A stretch of DNA of 6,562 nucleotides from Bacteroidota bacterium. GTDB taxonomy: Bacteria; Bacteroidota; Bacteroidia; Bacteroidales; GCA-2748055. The DNA is taken from NCBI GenBank assembly GCA_030642565.1, contig DAOWNM010000156.1, forward strand, positions 1 through 6,562, read 5' to 3'. Numbering within the stretch: position 1 is the stretch's first letter; every line of letters starts with the position of its first letter. Below the pieces are notes generated by a model. That model was not told where the DNA came from and made no database searches. It worked only from the letters and a program-made list of their open reading frames with translations. The position numbers and the translations under genes are program-made. Shown piece by piece: positions 1-5,459 of this stretch.

Positions 1-416
1 TAAGTCACGGAAAGCTGTGCCAGTACATCCTGGAAACGAAACACAATTTTCCCGGAACCGATACAATAGAGGGCCCAACCAAGAATTAAAAGTATACCTG
101 CCCTTTGAAAGGCGTGCCTGGTAATCTGGGAATGTGTATGGCCACGTTTTTTGCGATTGGAGAGAGAATAGGGCATGGCCACCCCCACAATAAACATAAA
201 ATAGGGCTGGATGAGATCCCAGAAGCGCAGACCGTTCCAGGGATGATGATTGAATTGCTCAGCAATCACATAGATAAAAGATCCTTCGAGCGCAGGATCG
301 TGTAAAAAAGTGAAAAAGTGGGTAAATTCAGCAATCAATAGAAACATGGTTGCTCCACGAAAAAAATCAAGTGAGAGCAGACGCTCTGCGGGCTGTGATG
401 GTTTGGCCTGGGACAT
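1..416 (-). CDS. HGSNAT-like / DUF5009 membrane acyltransferase, N-terminal part (runs off the left edge)
   Basis: Reading the minus strand from the ATG at 416-414 gives 138 codons with no stop before the window edge, so only the N-terminal part is present. The protein begins MSQAKPSQPAERLLSLDFFRG, matching the 'RLxSLDxFRG' opening of the heparan-alpha-glucosaminide N-acetyltransferase (HGSNAT)/DUF5009 family. Residues 57-78 contain H-H-P-W-N-G-L, then D-L, Q-P and F-I-V-G. Compared from memory with human HGSNAT (HASWNGL...DLVFPWFVFIMG), His57 falls at the position of the catalytic histidine. Hydrophobic segments near 22-38, 66-84 and 106-120 suggest inner-membrane helices, and the visible end (RFQDVLAQLSVT) matches the family's third conserved block. 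Known members move acetyl groups from acetyl-CoA across a membrane to sugars; the bacterial substrate is not known here. No clear Shine-Dalgarno precedes the start. The gene diverges from the serine hydrolase with 54 bp between the starts. Confidence 0.85.
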   Translation of the reverse strand, partial: MSQAKPSQPAERLLSLDFFRGATMFLLIAEFTHFFTFLHDPALEGSFIYVIAEQFNHHPWNGLRFWDLIQPYFMFIVGVAMPYSLSNRKKRGHTHSQITRHAFQRAGILLILGWALYCIGSGKIVFRFQDVLAQLSVT

Positions 417-419
417 TAT

Positions 420-448
420 TTTGCTTTACTAATAAACTGGTATCTTTG
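420..448 (+). promoter_or_regulatory. Bacteroidota-type promoter for the serine hydrolase gene
   Basis: TATCTTTG at 441-448 fits the Bacteroidota -7 consensus TAnnTTTG exactly. TTTG at 420-423 can serve as the -33 element, although the 17-nt gap is a little short. Transcription would begin near 454-456 and leave a leader of about 15 nt before the ATG at 471. This region also lies directly upstream of the divergent acyltransferase gene, so regulation of the two may be linked. A weaker minus-strand match (TAGGTTTA, 459-452) could serve the acyltransferase. Confidence 0.55.
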
Positions 449-470
449 GTATAAACCTATCTATTTTATT

Positions 471-1760
471 ATGAAAAATCTATTCATACTTATTCTTTTT
501 TCAATTCCATTCTTGGTAACAGCGCAAACCAGCTCTAATCAAAAATCTGATCCGCTCATGGCGGCCTCCCCGGAAAGTGTAGGTATGTCGGTAGAAAGAG
601 TGGAGCGGATTGATGCGATGTGCAAGGAATCAATTAAAGATGGAGATGTGCCGGGAATTGTTGCACTGGTAACCCGAAATGGAAAGATCGTTTTTCACAA
701 AGCCTACGGAAAGGCCGATAGTGAATCCGGCAGGTCCATGAAAAAGGATGATATCTTTAGAATCGCATCCCAGAGTAAAGCGATCACATCCACTGCAGTG
801 ATGATGCTCTGGGAAGAGGGAAAATTCAGGCTGGATGATCCTGTCTCCAAATATATCCCGGAGTTCAAAGCCCCCCGGGTATTGAATACTTTTACATATG
901 CTGATACCAGCCATACAACTCTGCCCGCCAATAAAGAGATCACAATCCGGCATCTGCTCTCTCATACATCCGGTATTGGATATGGCGTTATTGATGGAGA
1001 TGAACAATTTCAAATGATTTACCATAAAGCGGGGATTACAGATCTTTTTACAACTGAAAACATTACCATAGCAGAGAGTGTGAAGAAACTGGCTAAACTG
1101 CCGCTGCATCATCATCCCGGTGAGGAGTTTACCTATAGCGAAGGTCTGGATGTCTTAGGGTATTTCATTGAAGTTGTCTCCGGCATGCCTTTTGATAAAT
1201 TTCTTAGAAGCCATCTGTTCGATCCGTTGGGTATGGATGATACCTGGTTTTACCTGCCCGGTTCAAAAGCAGATCGGCTTGTTACAGTGCAACAAAAGGA
1301 AAATGGAAAATGGGTGCGTTACCCGGTCACTTTCTACGATACAGACTATCCAATAAAAGGTGCCAAAAGCTTCTTTTCGGGTGGAGCAGGCCTATCCAGT
1401 ACGGCAAAAGATTACGCAACGTTTCTTCAAATGTATTTGAACGGTGGTGAATTGAACGGCATCAGAATTCTTAGCAGAACAACTGTTCAGACCATAATGG
1501 GCAATCAAACCGGCAGATTATTTGGAGGTGACAATTCATATTATGGGCTGGCATTTAGTGTGGTTACTTCCAAAGGTCAGGATGCCGGAGGGACAGGGAG
1601 TGAAGGTACCTTTTCCTGGGGAGGTTATTTCAATACCCAGTATTTTGCAGATCCTGAAGAACAGACCATCGGGGTCCTTATGAAACAGACCCGGGGACCA
1701 TCCGGTGATCAAACTGGCTGGAAATTCAAACAACTTGTAAATCAGGCCATTGATAATTAG
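471..1760 (+). CDS. Secreted serine hydrolase, class C beta-lactamase / penicillin-binding-protein-like family
   Basis: This is a 429-residue protein of the beta-lactamase (Pfam PF00144) superfamily. It starts with a signal peptide (MKNLFILILFSIPFLVTAQ) that probably ends at the Ala18/Gln19 junction, so it should be exported to the periplasm; no lipobox Cys is present. The nucleophile motif is S100-Q-S-K103 in RIASQSKAITS, with Ser100 the acylated residue. The second motif is Y222-S-E224 in FTYSEGLDVLGYFIEVVSG, where AmpC enzymes have Y-x-N. The third-motif region is W383-G-G385 within GSEGTFSWGG, replacing the KTG of true beta-lactamases. FFSGGAGLSSTAKDYATFLQ (301-320) is another conserved block. 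The lack of Y-x-N and K-T-G suggests an esterase, D-aminopeptidase or transesterase-like enzyme rather than a resistance beta-lactamase; the substrate cannot be read from sequence. The ATG at 471 is favoured by the intact signal peptide and the promoter just upstream. No clear terminator follows the stop. Confidence 0.92.
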   Translation: MKNLFILILFSIPFLVTAQTSSNQKSDPLMAASPESVGMSVERVERIDAMCKESIKDGDVPGIVALVTRNGKIVFHKAYGKADSESGRSMKKDDIFRIASQSKAITSTAVMMLWEEGKFRLDDPVSKYIPEFKAPRVLNTFTYADTSHTTLPANKEITIRHLLSHTSGIGYGVIDGDEQFQMIYHKAGITDLFTTENITIAESVKKLAKLPLHHHPGEEFTYSEGLDVLGYFIEVVSGMPFDKFLRSHLFDPLGMDDTWFYLPGSKADRLVTVQQKENGKWVRYPVTFYDTDYPIKGAKSFFSGGAGLSSTAKDYATFLQMYLNGGELNGIRILSRTTVQTIMGNQTGRLFGGDNSYYGLAFSVVTSKGQDAGGTGSEGTFSWGGYFNTQYFADPEEQTIGVLMKQTRGPSGDQTGWKFKQLVNQAIDN

Positions 1761-1785
1761 AATCAAAGGTGAGACAAAATGGTTA

Positions 1786-1845
1786 GTAACTATTGTGTAA
1801 GTAACTATTATTACCTAACTTTACTGTTACTTACAAATATGTTAC
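1786..1845. repeat. Nested inverted repeat with phased GTAAC/GTTAC units upstream of the ATPase gene
   Basis: A perfect 10-bp inverted repeat, TGTAAGTAAC (1796-1805) and GTTACTTACA (1826-1835), is separated by 20 nt. An outer pair, GTAAC at 1786-1790 and GTTAC at 1841-1845, shares the same symmetry centre (1815.5). The four pentamers therefore sit 15, 25 and 15 bp apart. The two left units are part of a direct repeat, AGTAACTATT, at 1785-1794 and 1800-1809. The arms flank the best promoter-like match for the downstream gene and there is no T-tract, so an operator fits better than a terminator. The DNA shows the repeat directly; its role as a protein-binding site is inferred. Confidence 0.7.
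1793..1823 (+). promoter_or_regulatory. Possible promoter of the ATPase gene
   Basis: TAACTTTA at 1816-1823 matches TAnnTTTG at all but the last base. TTG at 1793-1795 lies 20 nt upstream as a possible -33 element. Transcription would begin near 1829-1831, about 19 nt before the ATG at 1849. The element lies inside the nested inverted repeat, so a protein bound to the arms could block it. The match is imperfect and the call is tentative. Confidence 0.35.
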
Positions 1846-1848
1846 ACG

Positions 1849-2973
1849 ATGAAACAGATTCCTTTTAAATTCGGTGAAATAGTCACCGGACAGCATTTTA
1901 CCAACAGGGAAGATGAAATAGCAAAGCTGCATAGCAACTTTATTTCATTGCAGAATACCACCATAATTTCTCCTCGCCGCTATGGAAAAAGTTCTCTTGT
2001 AAAAGAGGCTGCAGAAAGATTTGTCAAAAAGGAAAAAGGATTTGTTTTCTGCTTTTTCGATTTGACATATATATACTCTGAAGAGGAGTTATACAGCAGA
2101 TTTGCAACCACTATCCTTAAAGCCTCCTCGAATAAAGTTGAAGAATTTCTGCAATTAGCGAGAAATATGATAAAAGGATCAAGGGTAACCATCAATACCG
2201 GAACGGGAGAGCCAGCCCTGGAGTTTGGCGTTAACTATATTCATGAAAATATTGAAACAATACTCAATCTGCCTCAGACAATTGCCAGAAGAAAAAAGAA
2301 AAAAGTCATTATCTGCATAGATGAATTTCAGAATATATCCCGCTTTAAACAAAACGAAAAGCTACAAGGCAGGCTACGTGCCACATGGCAACATCATCAA
2401 AATGTAGGGTATGTACTTTATGGCTCTAAAATGACCATGATGATGGAGATATTCAATAACACCCGTAAACCTTTCTATAAGTTTGGGGAACTCATTTATT
2501 TAAATCGTATCAAACCCGACCGGTTGAGAGAATACGTTCAACAAGCTTTTCGTTCAACCGGAAAAGAAATTTCAATGGAAATATGCAATAAAATCATTGA
2601 CACAGTCGAGAATCACCCTTATTATCTGCAGCAGTTTGCAAGAAATATATGGTTAATATCAGGAAAGAGAGTTACAGATGCCGACTTTTCTGGCGCAAAA
2701 CAGTCGTTAAGGTCTGAAAACTTGAATTTCTACAATGAAATACTTGAGGATATGACCAGATACCAGGTAAGCTTTTTGAAAGCCTTGTTAAATAAAGAAG
2801 AACATCTCTATTCTACAGAGGTTATCCATACCTATAAACTAGGCTCTTCGGCTAATATAAGAAGGATGTACAACTCTTTTACTAGAAAGGGAATCATTGT
2901 GAATGAAGCAGGTAAAATTGTCTTTTCAGATCCCATTTTTAAGCTTATCGCCCAAGAGAGGTTTTTGTATTAA
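1849..2973 (+). CDS. STAND-like AAA ATPase with C-terminal winged helix (ATPase_2 / COG1672 type)
   Basis: This 374-residue protein resembles the archaeal-type ATPase family (PF01637) of the STAND/AAA+ P-loop NTPases. An N-terminal 'F-x-x-R-E-x-E-I-x-x-L' box (17-27) precedes the Walker A loop S41-P-R-R-Y-G46-K47-S48. Ser replaces the usual first Gly, a variant I recall from this family. Walker B is VIICIDEF (153-160) with D158 and E159. A sensor-like YGSKMTMM (191-198) and the family's HPYYLQQFA (256-264) follow. The last 70 or so residues look like a winged-helix domain, ending with FSDPIFKLIAQ. There is no signal peptide or membrane segment, so it should be cytoplasmic. Related genes usually stand alone, and their targets are largely unknown; a regulatory or defence-like switch role is only inference. 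The coding sequence is noticeably A/T-richer than aspS, hinting at separate ancestry. Its last 29 bp overlap the end of aspS on the other strand. No Shine-Dalgarno is evident. Confidence 0.88.
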   Translation: MKQIPFKFGEIVTGQHFTNREDEIAKLHSNFISLQNTTIISPRRYGKSSLVKEAAERFVKKEKGFVFCFFDLTYIYSEEELYSRFATTILKASSNKVEEFLQLARNMIKGSRVTINTGTGEPALEFGVNYIHENIETILNLPQTIARRKKKKVIICIDEFQNISRFKQNEKLQGRLRATWQHHQNVGYVLYGSKMTMMMEIFNNTRKPFYKFGELIYLNRIKPDRLREYVQQAFRSTGKEISMEICNKIIDTVENHPYYLQQFARNIWLISGKRVTDADFSGAKQSLRSENLNFYNEILEDMTRYQVSFLKALLNKEEHLYSTEVIHTYKLGSSANIRRMYNSFTRKGIIVNEAGKIVFSDPIFKLIAQERFLY

Positions 2974-4711
2974 CTTTCAGAGAAAGTTCTTCCAGCTGAG
3001 CCTCTGAAATGGTTGAAGGGGTGTCGATCATCACATCCCGTCCTGAATTGTTTTTGGGAAATGCAATCACATCCCTGATGGATTCGATACCGGCAAAAAG
3101 CGCCACCCATCGGTCAAATCCAAAGGCAATCCCCCCGTGTGGTGGTGCACCGTACCTGAAAGCACTCATCAGGAATCCGAATTGCTTACGTGCCTCCTCC
3201 CTGGTAAAGCCCAGGTTATCGAACATCTGTTTCTGTAACCCCTCATCATGGATCCGGATGGAGCCTCCTCCAATCTCCACACCATTAATCACAAGATCAT
3301 ATGCCCTGGCCCTTACTTTGCCAGGATCGGTTCGGAAAAGCTCCATATCTTCTTCGTATGGACTGGTAAAAGGATGGTGCATGGCATGGAACTTTTCTGT
3401 TTCTTCATCCCATTCAAGAAGTGGAAAATCAACCACCCACATAGGTCTGAATACATTGGGATCGCGTAACTCCAACCGATTTCCCATCTCAAGCCTGATT
3501 TCACTCAACGCCTTTAAGGTCAGGTCGCGATCTCCTGCAAGCACCAGTATCAGGTCGCCCGGCTTTGCATCGAATAGTTCCTCCCACTTTTTCAGAGCAG
3601 CTTCATCATAGAACTTATCCACCGACGACTTCAGGCTACCATCTTCATTATATTTCAGATATACCAGTCCCTTCACGCCTATCTGGGGCCGCTTTACAAA
3701 ATCGGTCAGTGCATCCAGCTGCTTTCGGCTGTATCCTGCACAACCCTCCGCACAAATTCCGCCAATATATTCTACCGAATCGAAAACCTGGAATCCCCTG
3801 CCTTTGACAAGGCCGGTCATCTCACTGATCTCCATTCCAAAACGAAGATCAGGTTTGTCATTACCGTACCGGTTCATGGCCTCAGTATATGCCATCTTCG
3901 GAAACTTTCCGTCAATCTCCACCCCTTTGATGGAAAGGAACAGATGCTTGGCCAGTCCTTCAAAAGTATCCAGAATGTCATCACGGTCCACAAACGACAT
4001 TTCACAATCAATTTGGGTGAATTCGGGCTGACGGTCGGCCCTCAGGTCCTCATCCCTGAAACACTTGACGATCTGGAAATATTTATCGAATCCCGCCACC
4101 ATCAGCAATTGCTTAAAGGTCTGTGGTGACTGCGGTAGTGCATAGAATTCACCGGGATTCATTCTTGAAGGCACGACGAAATCCCTTGCTCCCTCAGGGG
4201 TAGATTTGATCAGCACCGGTGTTTCCACCTCCAGAAAACCCTGCTCGCTCAAATATTTCCTGATCTCAATGGCCATACGGTGCCGCAACTGCAGGTTCTC
4301 TCTGACCACCGACCGGCGCAGGTCCAGGTAGCGGTATTTCATTCGAAGATCATCACCCCCGTCTGTATTCTCTTCAATGGTAAATGGCGGTGTAATGGAG
4401 CTGTTCAGGATCTCCAGTTGCTCCACCATGATCTCGATATCACCGGTAGCCATCTGCGGATTTTTATTGCTTCTTTCAGTCACTTTTCCCTCTGTCCTGA
4501 TCACGAATTCACGACCCAATTTACGTGCTTCACCGCAGAGTCCGGCATCAGTTTTCATATTGAATACCAGCTGTGTAATGCCATAACGGTCACGCAAATC
4601 CACAAAAGTCATCCCTCCCAAATCCCTCGATTTCTGAACCCATCCGGAAAGGATCACCCCTTCTCCAACATTTTCTCTGGTTAACTCTCCGCAATTGTGT
4701 GTCCTGTACAT
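2945..4711 (-). CDS. aspS: Aspartyl-tRNA synthetase
   Basis: This class II enzyme charges tRNA-Asp with aspartate in the cytoplasm. From the ATG at 4711-4709 it has 588 residues, the usual bacterial length. An N-terminal OB-fold anticodon-binding domain (about 1-105; GWVQKSRDLGGMTFVDLRDR) comes first. Motif 1 surrounds FLEVETPVL (159-167) and is followed by STPEGARDF. QSPQTFKQLLM (194-204) belongs to the aspartate site. Motif 2 is FRDEDLRADRQPEFTQID (218-235). The bacterial insertion (GAD) domain spans roughly 280-415, and motif 3 is GIAFGFDR (527-534) followed by ESIRDVIAFPK. Leu31 sits where discriminating AspRS enzymes carry Leu and non-discriminating ones His, weakly suggesting specificity for tRNA-Asp. 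An upstream in-frame TTG (4720) would add three residues, but MYRTH is the typical N-terminus and the TTG lies within a promoter-like box. The 3' end overlaps the convergent ATPase gene by 29 bp. Confidence 0.97.
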   Translation of the reverse strand: MYRTHNCGELTRENVGEGVILSGWVQKSRDLGGMTFVDLRDRYGITQLVFNMKTDAGLCGEARKLGREFVIRTEGKVTERSNKNPQMATGDIEIMVEQLEILNSSITPPFTIEENTDGGDDLRMKYRYLDLRRSVVRENLQLRHRMAIEIRKYLSEQGFLEVETPVLIKSTPEGARDFVVPSRMNPGEFYALPQSPQTFKQLLMVAGFDKYFQIVKCFRDEDLRADRQPEFTQIDCEMSFVDRDDILDTFEGLAKHLFLSIKGVEIDGKFPKMAYTEAMNRYGNDKPDLRFGMEISEMTGLVKGRGFQVFDSVEYIGGICAEGCAGYSRKQLDALTDFVKRPQIGVKGLVYLKYNEDGSLKSSVDKFYDEAALKKWEELFDAKPGDLILVLAGDRDLTLKALSEIRLEMGNRLELRDPNVFRPMWVVDFPLLEWDEETEKFHAMHHPFTSPYEEDMELFRTDPGKVRARAYDLVINGVEIGGGSIRIHDEGLQKQMFDNLGFTREEARKQFGFLMSAFRYGAPPHGGIAFGFDRWVALFAGIESIRDVIAFPKNNSGRDVMIDTPSTISEAQLEELSLKVNTKTSLGR

Positions 4712-4717
4712 TTTCCT

Positions 4718-4725
4718 CAAATTTA
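4718..4725 (-). promoter_or_regulatory. TAnnTTTG box immediately upstream of aspS
   Basis: On the minus strand TAAATTTG is a full match to the Bacteroidota -7 consensus, followed by AGGAAA and then the ATG at 4711. If used, transcription would start at or next to the ATG and give a leaderless or nearly leaderless mRNA. No good -33 TTG lies at the right distance, and GAGG beside it could be a ribosome-binding site instead. A second, weaker box (TAAATTTA) occurs farther upstream, around 4768-4776. Confidence 0.3.
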
Positions 4726-4747
4726 TGTGAGATGCCCTCTCGATTCT

Positions 4748-4755
4748 TATTTTTG
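4748..4755 (+). promoter_or_regulatory. Bacteroidota-type -7 element for tadA
   Basis: TATTTTTG fits TAnnTTTG exactly. The -33 region is poor (TTTA near 4722-4725). Transcription would begin near 4762 and give a leader of about 55 nt, containing a purine-rich AGAGAGGAAAAG stretch too far from the ATG at 4817 to act as a standard ribosome-binding site. The region is shared with divergent aspS. Confidence 0.45.
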
Positions 4756-4816
4756 TAATAAATGTGGTGTAAATTTAGCAACTTTTAGAGAGGAAAAGTA
4801 AAGAAACTTCAGGTAT

Positions 4817-5275
4817 ATGACATATCCGGTTTTCTCAGATGAGTATTTTATGAATGAGGCACTTAAGGAGGCACAGAAGGCTTTTGAAAGAGAAGAAGTG
4901 CCGGTGGGTGCGATCATAGTAAATCAGAACCGCATCATTGCACGGGCCCATAACATGACCCAGCAGCTTAATGATGTGACTGCCCATGCCGAAATGATCG
5001 CTATCACATCGGCATCCAACTACCTTGGGGCCAAATATCTGGAGAATTGTACACTTTATGTCACCCTGGAACCCTGCGTCATGTGTGCTGCAGCCCTAAA
5101 ATGGGCGCAGGTGTACCGGCTTGTTTATGCCGCACCAGATCGCCGGGAAGGCTTCTCCCTCATCCAGGAGCCGATCTTGCATAAAAAAACTGAAGTGATC
5201 TCCGGAATCCTTGAGAATCCAGCCTCTTCACTGCTCAAACAGTTTTTCCTGAACCGTCGTGATCTGAAGAAATAG
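4817..5275 (+). CDS. tadA: tRNA-specific adenosine deaminase
   Basis: TadA converts adenosine 34 to inosine in the anticodon of tRNA-Arg(ACG), allowing one tRNA to read several Arg codons. The 152-residue protein shows the full cytidine/deoxycytidylate deaminase zinc site. H57-A-E59 supplies a zinc ligand and the catalytic proton-shuttling Glu, and P86-C87-V-M-C90 supplies the two Cys ligands. Other family features are EVPVGAIIV (27-35), the substrate-side HN at 45-46, and the C-terminal helix ENPASSLLKQFFLNRR (133-148). The C-terminal part after the PCxxC motif (DRREGFSLIQEPILHKKTEVISG) fits TadA better than guanine or cytosine deaminases. The ATG at 4817 is chosen because FSDEYFMNEALKEA is the usual N-terminal helix; the next Met (residue 12) would cut it. 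The gene stands alone, divergent from aspS. No convincing terminator follows, only a short GC-rich stretch. Confidence 0.95.
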   Translation: MTYPVFSDEYFMNEALKEAQKAFEREEVPVGAIIVNQNRIIARAHNMTQQLNDVTAHAEMIAITSASNYLGAKYLENCTLYVTLEPCVMCAAALKWAQVYRLVYAAPDRREGFSLIQEPILHKKTEVISGILENPASSLLKQFFLNRRDLKK

Positions 5276-5319
5276 TGCCGGGCGCGGTCCTGCCGGTGAA
5301 AGAGGTCCTTTAATTTCCC

Positions 5320-5457
5320 TCACACCTGAATTGCCTGGTATGTGTTATCCTTTTGAGCTATGAAATCGCATTCAAACCTGTTCCTGTAATAGAATAAACC
5401 ATTCCCAATACAAATGGAATATACATCGCGAGATTTGTTGAAAATAGATTGTTGAGC
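5320..5457 (-). pseudogene. Remnant resembling the C-terminal end of a DUF4143-type AAA ATPase
   Basis: The minus strand is open for about 45 codons with no start codon, ending at TGA (5322-5320). The translation contains SRDVYSICIGNGL, then FYYRNRFECDFIAQ, and ends YQAIQV. This recalls the end of Bacteroidota ATPases with a C-terminal DUF4143 domain, where a Y-Y/F-x-x-K/R-x-x-x-E-C/V-D-F core is followed a short distance later by A-I-Q-V-C-Y. Here the stop comes right after IQV, where C-Y would follow. The upstream side breaks off at the aroA stop, so the ATPase core (Walker A and B) is absent. It is most simply a decayed relic left between tadA and aroA. The similarity is recalled by eye over a short stretch, so a chance open frame cannot be excluded. 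Confidence 0.5.
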
Positions 5458-5459
5458 CC

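Noticed and set aside
105..305. 66-codon plus-strand open frame at the left end
   Set aside because: It is antisense to the HGSNAT-like gene, whose minus-strand translation matches a known family throughout.
630..1115. 161-codon minus-strand open frame inside the serine hydrolase gene
   Set aside because: It is a shadow of the hydrolase gene, has no recognisable domain and overlaps the catalytic region of a clear family member.
1796..1835. 10-bp inverted repeat as a terminator of the serine hydrolase gene
   Set aside because: The stem is A/T-rich, the loop is 20 nt long and no T-run follows, so an operator-like role fits better.
3009..3611. 200-codon plus-strand open frame within aspS
   Set aside because: It is antisense to the conserved AspRS C-terminal half; its Ser/Pro-rich translation is typical of a shadow frame.
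4280..4684. 134-codon plus-strand open frame within the aspS 5' half
   Set aside because: It is antisense to the OB-fold region of AspRS and resembles no family.
4709..4720. TTG at 4720 as the aspS start
   Set aside because: AspRS proteins normally begin MYRTH at the ATG at 4711, and the TTG falls inside a promoter-like TAAATTTG.
5276..5309. GC-rich stretch with short direct repeats (TGCCGG twice, GGTCCT twice) as a tadA terminator
   Set aside because: The repeats are direct rather than inverted, no stable stem followed by a T-tract is visible, and six-base repeats can arise by chance.
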